A DNA stretch of 64,000 nt, from assembly GCA_904501835.1 (NCBI GenBank), contig CAJGBW010000001.1, positions 3,056-67,055 on the forward strand, read 5' to 3'. Below are positions 51,549 through 58,541 of the stretch, in pieces. Below the pieces are notes generated by a model, which made no database searches, had not been told where the DNA came from, and saw only the letters and a list, made by a program, of their open reading frames with translations. The DNA is from an uncultured Bacteroidales bacterium (lineage in GTDB: Bacteria; Bacteroidota; Bacteroidia; Bacteroidales; UBA932). Both the position numbers and the translations under genes were made by a program. Positions within the stretch are counted from its first letter, which is position 1; each line of letters starts with the position of its first letter.

Positions 51549-53317
51549 TTCGTGCGGCAGTCCTTGGGAACGCTATAGACAATGCGGAGAACGGGTGGTT
51601 TGCTACCCTCGGGACCTTGTAGAATACCCTTGTAATAGCGGCCTGTGTCAATCATATTCTGCACGCTGGTATTGGAGTTGGATCCGCTGTTCATCATGCT
51701 GTAATAGTACATCATATTATAGTAGCTATTGTAGCTGTTGTAGCCATATCCTCCGTAGCCGCCGTATCCGCCATATCCACCATAACCATATCCGTCATAG
51801 CCACCATACATGCTGTTAAGGTAACTATAATACAACATTTGATTGTAGTAGTCGCTTTCTTCAGAGGTGGTCTGCTGCTGATAGATGGTCTCCGGAGCCT
51901 TGGTAAACATCCAGATGTCCTGATTTTTCAGGGCACTTTCGCTGGGCTCTTTCAACTTGATCAAATGTTGCGTGTGGAAAGTAATATCCGGCGAATAGCT
52001 CAAAGTTGAGCGGTTCAAGCTGCCCTGGTCCTCGGCGCTGACACTGGCGTCAGAGATGGGAGGAAAATCAGTATAAGCAACGGTTACCGTGTCTCCATAC
52101 ACTTTGCTCGTGATTTTGTAACGACTGGAGTGCATAGGGGAAATCATCTTGGGGTATTCGACAAATTTGCCGAAGTCGTGCATGTCGCAGAGGTTGAAGA
52201 TGAGGCTGGCACGGTCCACAATGATTTTGCTGTAGTTTGCCTTGTCAATGCCTTTTTGAGCAAAACGCTTTTCAAGGCTGTCTCGGATTTCTGCTGCTGA
52301 AATAACGGGACGAAGTCCGCTGCCGCCTTCAAAATAAATTTTCTCTTTGGCAAGGAAGGCGTTGCCCTCTTTTGTCATACCATCAATAGCCGCAATTTCG
52401 CTGTGTTCGCAGCCGTTGAAGGCAGATTGTACCGGCAGGTTGGCCGCATCCTTGGGCACAGCAGAAGCACCAATCAAGAAGAGAATGGAGGTGTCAGTTC
52501 TTTCTTTTCGCCCTTTATATTGGGTGTTGAAACGCAGTTCTGCGTAGTTCTGCTCGATGACGTAGGAATTGGTATTGAGTCCCAAAGACAAACTGAACAA
52601 GTTGAAACGTCCTCCCATACCTTTGGACGGCTCGCAGTGGATGTAAAGGCCGGGGAAATCTTTGAGGTAGGAGGAGTTGCTGATGGTGTCAGCGTTGTCC
52701 ACTACATATACGCCCTCTTTGGCTTTGCTGACAAGTTTGTTGCCGAGTTGTTCTACAAAGTTTTTCTTAAAGTGGAAACAAAGCGTGTCTTCGCCGCTAT
52801 AGGTGGGCTGATAATCCGTAATAGTCTCTTTCCCTTTGAAATACTGACTCATTTTACGGATATCGCTTGTATACATGAATTGGGTCGGATTGTTGAGGTC
52901 GGTATTCTCGTCCAACGCGTAGATATTGATATTCTGAATCATCCCGGGGTTGCCGCCGTAAGGCACGGAAAGGGAGTCGCGGGAAAGAGTCAGGTACATG
53001 CTTTCAAATTTGGGGTCGGTGCCGAAATCCAGGCTGTCGTCTGCCGGAATCAAAGTGAAAGCAGATGATTTTTGAATCAATCCGAAATCAGGGTCGTTTA
53101 CGGCGCCGACTGTAATACGGTAGGTGTTGTAGCCGTAGGTGCTGTCCGCGCGCGTTACGCAGATATTTTTCAAGGGAATATCTTCGCAGAATACATCAAA
53201 TTCGTGCTCCTGGGGCATAAGGTTCTGTCCCAATTCGTTGTTTACCTTCATACAGGAAAACGGGGCGCACAAACAGGCTCCAAGAAAAATTGCGGATAAG
53301 ATTCTATTGAACTGCAT
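51545..53317 (-). CDS. DUF4270 outer-membrane lipoprotein with a Tyr/Gly-rich tract
   Basis: I start at the ATG at 53317 (590 residues), four bases after the stop-codon start of the preceding gene; it opens a lipoprotein signal with lipobox PFSC (Cys22). The N-terminal half (NELGQNLMPQEHEFDVF, YNTYRITVGAVNDPDFG) and the central beta-rich part match DUF4270, a Bacteroidetes family of unknown function. At 51675-51850 the product carries a low-complexity insertion of repeated YGG and YGY units flanked by Tyr/Asn/Met-rich runs such as YYNMMYYYSMM. That tract is not typical of the family. DUF4270 genes commonly accompany the starch-synthase-like gene found directly upstream here, so the linkage is conserved. 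Confidence 0.8.
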   Translation of the reverse strand: MQFNRILSAIFLGACLCAPFSCMKVNNELGQNLMPQEHEFDVFCEDIPLKNICVTRADSTYGYNTYRITVGAVNDPDFGLIQKSSAFTLIPADDSLDFGTDPKFESMYLTLSRDSLSVPYGGNPGMIQNINIYALDENTDLNNPTQFMYTSDIRKMSQYFKGKETITDYQPTYSGEDTLCFHFKKNFVEQLGNKLVSKAKEGVYVVDNADTISNSSYLKDFPGLYIHCEPSKGMGGRFNLFSLSLGLNTNSYVIEQNYAELRFNTQYKGRKERTDTSILFLIGASAVPKDAANLPVQSAFNGCEHSEIAAIDGMTKEGNAFLAKEKIYFEGGSGLRPVISAAEIRDSLEKRFAQKGIDKANYSKIIVDRASLIFNLCDMHDFGKFVEYPKMISPMHSSRYKITSKVYGDTVTVAYTDFPPISDASVSAEDQGSLNRSTLSYSPDITFHTQHLIKLKEPSESALKNQDIWMFTKAPETIYQQQTTSEESDYYNQMLYYSYLNSMYGGYDGYGYGGYGGYGGYGGYGYNSYNSYYNMMYYYSMMNSGSNSNTSVQNMIDTGRYYKGILQGPEGSKPPVLRIVYSVPKDCRTK

Positions 53318-53318
53318 T

Positions 53319-54134
53319 TTAGAATTGCTCGTAAAACTGATTGTAATCGTCAATGTAACTGCCGTTTTCAATCGCCTCTTTGTTGTATTCCAAAAGGGGA
53401 AGGTCTATGCCGCGGCAGAAGTCACAAAGCTCGGGGTCGCAATTTTCGCTACCCAAAATAATGCCATCGCTATATTGTGCGGCAATTTTCGCAAGATTGA
53501 TGCCGGTGGGATTTTCCAAAAGCGCCAAATCCTCCTGGGTGCATCCGGGAATCAAGGCCTTGCTGGCGAAGTCTGCCTGGAAGGGCTCTTTTTGCAAATC
53601 GTCATACAACGAAAGCACGACGCGGCAAGAAGAGAAGATAGGATCGTTGTAGTAGGACTTTTTCAAATACAGGGGAATCAAATGCGTAATCCATCCCTGG
53701 CAGTGAATAAGGTCGGGAGCCCAACGCATTTTCTTTACGGCCTCCAACACACCACGGGCAAAGAACACGGCGCGCTCTGCGTTGTCGGCAAAACTTACTC
53801 CATCAGCATCGGTAAAGCTCGCTTTGCGCTGGAAATAATCCTCATTGTCAATGAAGTAAACCTGTGTGCGAGCTACGGGGAGGGAGGCAACTTTGATAAT
53901 CAGCGGGCGATCCACATCGCCGATAATGAGATTCATTCCGGAAAGGCGGATTACCTCATGCAACTGGTTCTTTCTTTCGTTGATGCAACCATATCGAGGC
54001 ATAAAGGAACGAATTTCTTTTTTACGCTCCTGAATTCCTTGCGGAAGCTGTCTTCCTATATTTGCAATCGGACTTTCGGGCAGGTAAGGGAAAATCTCCG
54101 AATTGACAAATAACACTCTTTTGATATCACCCAT
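53319..54134 (-). CDS. Starch/glycogen synthase-like protein with only the N-terminal domain
   Basis: From the ATG at 54134 the product has 271 residues and starts MGDIKRVLFVNSEIFPYLPE, the form seen at the start of GT5 glycogen synthases. It continues with IRSFMPRYGCINERKNQLHE and APDLIHCQGWITHLIPLYLK, which correspond to the N-terminal Rossmann half. The second Rossmann domain with the ADP-glucose-binding KxGGL and E-x7-E region is absent, so it probably does not make glycogen by itself. I recall Bacteroidetes proteins of this length annotated as glycogen/starch synthase beside DUF4270. A -7 box TACCTTTG lies upstream on this strand at 54189-54196. The role is uncertain. Confidence 0.75.
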   Translation of the reverse strand: MGDIKRVLFVNSEIFPYLPESPIANIGRQLPQGIQERKKEIRSFMPRYGCINERKNQLHEVIRLSGMNLIIGDVDRPLIIKVASLPVARTQVYFIDNEDYFQRKASFTDADGVSFADNAERAVFFARGVLEAVKKMRWAPDLIHCQGWITHLIPLYLKKSYYNDPIFSSCRVVLSLYDDLQKEPFQADFASKALIPGCTQEDLALLENPTGINLAKIAAQYSDGIILGSENCDPELCDFCRGIDLPLLEYNKEAIENGSYIDDYNQFYEQF

Positions 54135-54188
54135 AGGCTTTTTCTTGAAATCACCCCACAATACGGGGCAAATAAGTACAAATTCTTA

Positions 54189-54196
54189 CAAAGGTA
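54189..54196 (-). promoter_or_regulatory. -7 element for the starch-synthase-like/DUF4270 pair
   Basis: TACCTTTG on the minus strand matches the consensus and lies 55 bases upstream of the ATG at 54134. No clear -33 box is seen. It is divergent from the ftsX box at 54219-54226. Confidence 0.4.
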
Positions 54197-54218
54197 ACAA
54201 TTTTTTTTGTTTTTTGAT

Positions 54219-54226
54219 TAACTTTG
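54219..54226 (+). promoter_or_regulatory. -7 element directly before ftsX, implying a nearly leaderless transcript
   Basis: TAACTTTG at 54219-54226 matches the consensus and ends only seven bases before the ftsX ATG. Starts usually lie about six or seven bases after the box, which would put the mRNA 5' end at or next to the start codon. The -33 region is not clear. Confidence 0.4.
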
Positions 54227-54233
54227 CTCCGCA

Positions 54234-55112
54234 ATGTCAGAAGGTCAATCGAAATTACTGTCCCGCAGGCTTGTAAGTGCTTGGGTGTCATCGGTCATCA
54301 GTATCTCTTTGGTGCTGTTGCTGGTCGGTGTGGGCAGCCTTTTGCTGGTCAATGCCAACAAATTTTCCCGCTATATCAAGGAAAATATGAATGTGACCGT
54401 TCTGATGAAGCAGGACGTGAGCGAAAATCAAGCTTTGGCCTTTCAGTCCGAACTGGATCGCAGCCCCTATCTCAAGTCGTCCACTTATGTATCCAAACAA
54501 CAGGGTATCAAGGAAATGGCTGAGCTTCTGGGAGAGGATTTCTTGGATATCTTTTCGTCCGAGCCCATTCCCATTTCTTTGGATTTGACCTTGAATGGAG
54601 AGTATGTGCACAAGGATAGTTTGGAAATTTTACGCAAAAATCTCATGGCTTCTTCTCTGGTCGATAATGTGACGTATCAAGAGAATATCGTGGAGGCGAT
54701 GAATGACAATCTGGCGCGCATCTCTCTTTTTCTCGGCCTTTTTATCGCCCTCCTTCTTTTCCTTTCTTTTGTATTGATTAACAACACGATACGGTTGAAT
54801 GTCTATGCGCGTCGCTTCACCATACACACGATGAAGATGGTGGGTGCGACCAAGAATTTCATTCGCGCTCCTTTCCTCTCCCAGGCTTTTGTGCAAGCTC
54901 TGTTTTCGTCTTTGATTGCTTGTGCGGCTCTGGTGGGATTGTTGTTTTTTCTGAAAGTGCAGTTGCTCCCGTTCTATGAGATTTTCCCTTTGGATCGCGT
55001 CTTGATGGTAATGGGGATTGTGATTTTTTCAGGCCTGTTGATTTGTCTGACCAGCACTTGGGTGACGGTCGGCCGAATGGTGAGTGTAAACAAAGACGAA
55101 CTATACTATTAA
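54234..55112 (+). CDS. ftsX: Cell-division protein FtsX
   Basis: FtsX is the membrane partner of the ATPase FtsE and activates peptidoglycan hydrolases at the septum. The 292-residue protein has four membrane helices (first at about 18-38), a periplasmic loop between helices 1 and 2 with MNVTVLMKQDVSENQALAFQ, and the C-terminal FtsX domain with FTIHTMKMVGATKNFIRAPF. ftsE is not adjacent, which is common in Bacteroidetes. It heads a five-gene envelope cluster: DUF3098, uppP, the LpxH-like gene and an RNA methyltransferase follow with gaps or overlaps of a few bases. Confidence 0.92.
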   Translation: MSEGQSKLLSRRLVSAWVSSVISISLVLLLVGVGSLLLVNANKFSRYIKENMNVTVLMKQDVSENQALAFQSELDRSPYLKSSTYVSKQQGIKEMAELLGEDFLDIFSSEPIPISLDLTLNGEYVHKDSLEILRKNLMASSLVDNVTYQENIVEAMNDNLARISLFLGLFIALLLFLSFVLINNTIRLNVYARRFTIHTMKMVGATKNFIRAPFLSQAFVQALFSSLIACAALVGLLFFLKVQLLPFYEIFPLDRVLMVMGIVIFSGLLICLTSTWVTVGRMVSVNKDELYY

Positions 55113-55118
55113 ATCAAT

Positions 55119-55376
55119 ATGATTATGGAGGATAAGAAACTCAATAACAATCAGGAGTCATCCATGCCCATGGGGCGCCAAAACATTATTTTGTTGGCTG
55201 TAGGTTTTTTGGTGATGGTTTTGGGCTACATCTTGATGATGGGTGGCGGCAGCGATAACCCGGAGGTGTTTAACTATGATATGTTTGACGCGCGCCGTCT
55301 GGTGATTGCTCCCTTGACCATCTTGGCGGGCATCGTGTTGGTAGTGGTGGCAATTATGAAAAAACCGAAGAAATGA
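55119..55376 (+). CDS. DUF3098 family membrane protein
   Basis: The 85-residue protein has two transmembrane helices (NIILLAVGFLVMVLGYILMM and VIAPLTILAGIVLVVVAIM) joined by a short loop with FNYDMFDARRL. This is the DUF3098 pattern, a small Bacteroidetes inner-membrane family without a known biochemical function. It is regularly found between ftsX and uppP, as here. The stop codon overlaps the uppP start (ATGA), so the two are translationally coupled. The ATG at 55125 is an alternative start. Confidence 0.85.
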   Translation: MIMEDKKLNNNQESSMPMGRQNIILLAVGFLVMVLGYILMMGGGSDNPEVFNYDMFDARRLVIAPLTILAGIVLVVVAIMKKPKK

Positions 55377-56212
55377 ATAATTGGGAAGCATTGATATTGG
55401 GCCTGGTGCAGGGACTTACCGAATTTCTCCCTGTCAGCAGCAGCGGACATCTGATGATTGGCCGTAATCTGTTGGGCGTGGAGGTGACGGAAGATTTGAT
55501 GTTTGAGGTGGTGGTGCATGCTGCAACCGTGCTTTCTACCATCGTGGTTTTCCGCCATCAGATTTTTTCCATTCTCAAAGAATTTTTCCGTTTTCGCTAT
55601 AATGATGGAATGGATTATGTCTTGAAAATCGCCCTTTCCATGCTGCCTGTTTTTGTGGTGGGCGTGTTTTTCAAGGATTATGTGACCGAACTTTTTACCT
55701 CTATGACTGTAGTCGGAAGTGCTTTGCTTGTGACGGCGTTGCTGCTTCTGCTCTCGGATAATTTCGATGCGCTCAAAGCTCGCTTCTCTTGTAAGAAGTG
55801 CGCGCGTGCGGCCTGTGGCTCGGCCTCCGCTCCTCGAAACGGCCTTTCTTATGGACAGGCATTTGTGGTCGGACTCTCCCAAGCGATAGCTGTGTTGCCC
55901 GGATTATCTCGTTCCGGCACCACCATTTCAGTAGGACTCCTTTCCGGCGTTCCCCGTGCGGTCGTGGCTCAATTTTCCTTCTTGATGGTGCTGGTCCCTA
56001 TTTTAGGCGAATCGTTCCTGGGTCTGGTCGGAGGAGAAATGGCCTCTTCGCAAGTGGGTGTTTCTGCGTTGATCGTTGGGTTTTGCGCCGCTTTTATTTC
56101 GGGCTTGTTTGCTTGCAAAGTGATGATTGCTTTGGTTAAGAGGGCGCGCTTGTCTTGGTTTGCGCTTTATTGTGCCATTGTGGGTGCGCTGACACTTATA
56201 TTTTTACAATAG
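55373..56212 (+). CDS. uppP: Undecaprenyl-diphosphatase
   Basis: UppP (BacA) removes a phosphate from undecaprenyl diphosphate to recycle the lipid carrier for peptidoglycan and surface glycans; loss of recycling sensitises cells to bacitracin. The 279-residue membrane protein has both signature regions: GLVQGLTEFLPVSSSGHLMI with the catalytic glutamate and serines near the N-terminus, and LPGLSRSGTTISVGLLSGVP with the conserved arginine. Eight or so membrane helices are expected. It overlaps the DUF3098 stop by four bases and is followed three bases later by the LpxH-like gene. Confidence 0.96.
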   Translation: MNNWEALILGLVQGLTEFLPVSSSGHLMIGRNLLGVEVTEDLMFEVVVHAATVLSTIVVFRHQIFSILKEFFRFRYNDGMDYVLKIALSMLPVFVVGVFFKDYVTELFTSMTVVGSALLVTALLLLLSDNFDALKARFSCKKCARAACGSASAPRNGLSYGQAFVVGLSQAIAVLPGLSRSGTTISVGLLSGVPRAVVAQFSFLMVLVPILGESFLGLVGGEMASSQVGVSALIVGFCAAFISGLFACKVMIALVKRARLSWFALYCAIVGALTLIFLQ

Positions 56213-56215
56213 ACC

Positions 56216-56962
56216 ATGGCAAAATCTTATTTCGTAGCAGATGTGCATTTGGGACTGACGACTTGCGACCCTCATGAAAGGGAGTTGCGTTTTGCCCGTT
56301 TCCTTCGTGAGTTGCCCGCTGATACCGAGAATCTTTTTCTGTTGGGCGACATTTGGGATTTCTGGTACGAATATCGTGATGTAGTGCCCAAAGGTTATGT
56401 GCGCGTGCTTTCTGCCTTGATGGAATTGATGGATAGAGGGGTGAATGTGTATTTCTTTCAGGGGAATCACGATGTCTGGACCTATCACTATTTTGAAGAA
56501 TTGGGCATGAAACGCCTAGAACAACCCTATATGGTGTTTGTCGGTGGAAAGACCTTGTGCCTGGGACATGGAGACGGTCTGGGGCCCTGTCCTTTCGGCT
56601 ACCGTATTTTGCGCGGCATTTTCCATAGCTCTGTGCTGCAATGGCTGTTCAGTCTGCTGCATCCTTATATTGCATTCTCTTTTGGCAACGGTTGGTCACG
56701 TGGCAAAAGGAAGAAACGTCTATATCCTTACCAGTTCAAGGGTGCGGATGAGGCACTTTTCAAATTTGCGGATGAATATGCCCGTGAAAAGACAGCAGCA
56801 GGAATGCCTATAGATTATTTTATTTTCGGACATTATCATGCAGATGTGCGTCTTGCGTTGCCTTCCGGTGGCGAATTGATCGTCTTGAAAGATTGGTTGA
56901 GGTCTTCGCCCTATGCTTGTCTGGATCATGAAAATGGAGAATTGATAACTGTAAATCAATAA
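56216..56962 (+). CDS. UDP-2,3-diacylglucosamine hydrolase-like metallophosphatase (LpxH type)
   Basis: LpxH-type enzymes cut UDP-2,3-diacylglucosamine to lipid X and UMP in lipid A synthesis. The 248-residue protein has all metallophosphatase motifs: FVADVHLG, FLLGDIWDFW, FQGNHD, LGHGDGLGP and FGHYHAD, which together bind two metal ions. The spacing and the GDIWDFWYEY form fit LpxH more than other calcineurin-like families. It acts at the cytoplasmic face of the inner membrane. It is in the ftsX-uppP cluster, consistent with an envelope role. Confidence 0.85.
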   Translation: MAKSYFVADVHLGLTTCDPHERELRFARFLRELPADTENLFLLGDIWDFWYEYRDVVPKGYVRVLSALMELMDRGVNVYFFQGNHDVWTYHYFEELGMKRLEQPYMVFVGGKTLCLGHGDGLGPCPFGYRILRGIFHSSVLQWLFSLLHPYIAFSFGNGWSRGKRKKRLYPYQFKGADEALFKFADEYAREKTAAGMPIDYFIFGHYHADVRLALPSGGELIVLKDWLRSSPYACLDHENGELITVNQ

Positions 56963-56963
56963 T

Positions 56964-57992
56964 ATGATGACCTTGGAAACGCCTTCTCCGTTGTGGAAGG
57001 ATTATGAAATAATTGATTCGGGAAATGGGGAGAAATTAGAGCGTTTCGGACCCTGGGTGCTTCGTCGTCCCGAGCCTAAAGCTTTGTGGGATAAGACTTT
57101 GTCGGAGAAAGAGTGGCAAAGACTGACGCATACACATTTTCGTCCCGGTGCAGGTTTTGGCAAGGCCGGAAAAGAGGACAGCGGCACCTGGGACATGCAA
57201 AAGAAAATGGATGAACAATGGTTTATCCGCTATGCTTCCGGCGTTGCAGGCCCGACGTTTCGTCTGCGTTTAGGATTGACCTCATTCAAGCACGTGGGTG
57301 TGTTTCCCGAACAGGCGCCTAACTGGGAATATATTTATAGAAATACGCGCGCACTGGTGGAAAAGGCTGCGGCCCAGGCTGCTCCCGGTCAAGCGCCCGC
57401 TCCTGTTCGTGTTCTCAATCTTTTTGCTTATACGGGGGCTGCTTCGTTGGCGGCCAAGGCGGCAGGTGCCGATGTTACCCATTTGGATTCGGTGCGTCAG
57501 GTCGTTACCTGGGCGCGTACCAATATGGAGAACAGTGGCATGGACGGCATTCGTTGGATTGTCGAAGATGCCTTGAAATTTGCCCGCCGTGAAGCCCGCC
57601 GTGGCAATGTCTATCAAGGAATCATTTTGGATCCGCCCGCCTACGGACACGGTCCTGATGGCGAAAAATGGAAATTGGACGAGTGTCTCTTTGATATGCT
57701 GCAGCAGGTAGCCGCGATTTTAGCTCCAAAGGACAGTTTCATGGTCCTGAATCTCTACTCCAATGGCTTCAGTGCAAGTCTGGGCGAGACGGTGGTGAAG
57801 CAAGCCTTCCGATTGAAACCCACGGAGGCTCGTCAGCTTGCTGATGATGGCCTCAAACTTTCCGATGGGCGACAGCTTGCAGACGGACGCCAGCTTGAAG
57901 GCGCTTATCAGATTGAAAGCGGCGAGTTGGCCCTCACCGACCGCAGCGGCAAAGTCCTCCCCTTAAGTATCTTCGTTCGCCTGAAACGATAA
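56964..57992 (+). CDS. Class I SAM-dependent RNA methyltransferase (RlmI/RlmK-like)
   Basis: The 342-residue protein has a Rossmann methyltransferase core: the SAM-binding motif RVLNLFAYTGAASLAAKAAG, the acidic loop THLDSVRQVVTWARTNMENS, and the catalytic IILDPPAYGHGPDGEKWKLD. Its closest family by motif is the group that includes the C-terminal half of RlmK/L and RlmI, which modify 23S rRNA; the exact base is not readable. The N-terminal 100 residues lack an obvious PUA domain. Near the C-terminus (nt about 57828-57906) repeated LADDG, LSDGRQ, LADGRQ units form an unusual low-complexity insertion before the final IFVRLKR. It is the last gene of the ftsX cluster. Confidence 0.8.
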   Translation: MMTLETPSPLWKDYEIIDSGNGEKLERFGPWVLRRPEPKALWDKTLSEKEWQRLTHTHFRPGAGFGKAGKEDSGTWDMQKKMDEQWFIRYASGVAGPTFRLRLGLTSFKHVGVFPEQAPNWEYIYRNTRALVEKAAAQAAPGQAPAPVRVLNLFAYTGAASLAAKAAGADVTHLDSVRQVVTWARTNMENSGMDGIRWIVEDALKFARREARRGNVYQGIILDPPAYGHGPDGEKWKLDECLFDMLQQVAAILAPKDSFMVLNLYSNGFSASLGETVVKQAFRLKPTEARQLADDGLKLSDGRQLADGRQLEGAYQIESGELALTDRSGKVLPLSIFVRLKR

Positions 57993-58241
57993 TCTCCCTC
58001 CTGCGCTTCCTTTGCGCCCCTCTGCGGCTTCTTTACGCTCTTTTTGCAGCGCCCCATTCAAATAGTGGGGATGTGTTCCAAAAAACCGCCCAAAAGCGCA
58101 ACACATGTCCCGCGCTTTTTCGCAGCACTCATACTGGAGTGCGTTCTATGGCCGATTTGCTATATCGCTCTCCGAGATGTGTTCCGAAAAACGGGCAAAA
58201 TATTGTACACATCCACATCTATTAGATTTTCAAAATCTTTT
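57993..58241 (+). other. Non-coding stretch with imperfect hairpin repeats
   Basis: I see no convincing gene here. Its main feature is the repeated element described at 58070-58213. The first 60 bases are pyrimidine- and GC-rich and contain repeated TGCGCTTCCTTTGCG-like words. Confidence 0.5.
58070..58213 (+). repeat. Two imperfect direct copies of a hairpin-forming element
   Basis: The first copy (58070-58106) and the second (58176-58213) both begin GATGTGTTCC(A/G)AAAAAC and both end with ACACAT, with (C/G)GGCAAAA-like sequence inside. Within each copy the 5' GATGTGT/ATGTGTT can pair with the 3' ACACATC/AACACAT, so each is also an inverted repeat. They lie 106 bases apart start to start. 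Confidence 0.55.
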
Positions 58242-58243
58242 CT

Positions 58244-58251
58244 TATATTTG
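58244..58251 (+). promoter_or_regulatory. -7 element of a probable small-RNA gene
   Basis: TATATTTG matches the Bacteroides -7 consensus and is followed by strongly structured sequence without a long open frame. The -33 region is weak. A start at about 58258 is expected. Confidence 0.4.
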
Positions 58252-58257
58252 CAAAGT

Positions 58258-58500
58258 TTGAGTGATTAAAGTCACTCCGTATTACATATTGAAAGCGTTT
58301 AGCGCCTTCTTGTTTTTAGTGAATCTGGACAATTCATTGCGCGACAAAGAAAGTGTGACGCTCATCGTCGCTATTCGTGGCTTATAGCCTTACGATACAG
58401 CGAAAGTGTGAGTTGAACTAGTACTCGTTCGTCGTGCATGGCAGTCCAGAGCCAACTAAAGGAATGAGTTGCTAATGAGGCCCGCACTTTCTTTTTATAT
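58258..58500 (+). ncRNA. Probable structured small RNA of unknown family
   Basis: Between a -7 box and a T-rich end there is about 243 bases with dense pairing. At the 5' end GAGTGA/TCACTC forms a hairpin (58260-58277), and GAAAGCG pairs with CGCCTTC with one mismatch. A long-range closing stem joins AAAGAAAGTG (58346-58355) and CACTTTCTTT (58485-58494) perfectly and runs into a T tract. Inside it lie a three-part hairpin, TCGCT-CGT-GGCT pairing with AGCC-ACG-AGCGA, and short hairpins TGGC/GCCA and CAACT/AGTTG. Promoter, closed structure and terminator-like end suggest a stand-alone RNA. Candidates are a 6S-type RNA or another Bacteroidales-specific RNA; it could also be a leader of the gene at 58542. 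Confidence 0.45.
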
Positions 58501-58541
58501 TTTTTAATATCGTCTTCCCGGGCTCCTGACGACCTGTAAAG

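Noticed and set aside
58340..58500. Hammerhead-like ribozyme suggested by CTAATGAGG and GCGAAAG
   Set aside because: The core requires CTGATGA and the three stems do not meet in the right order around these words.
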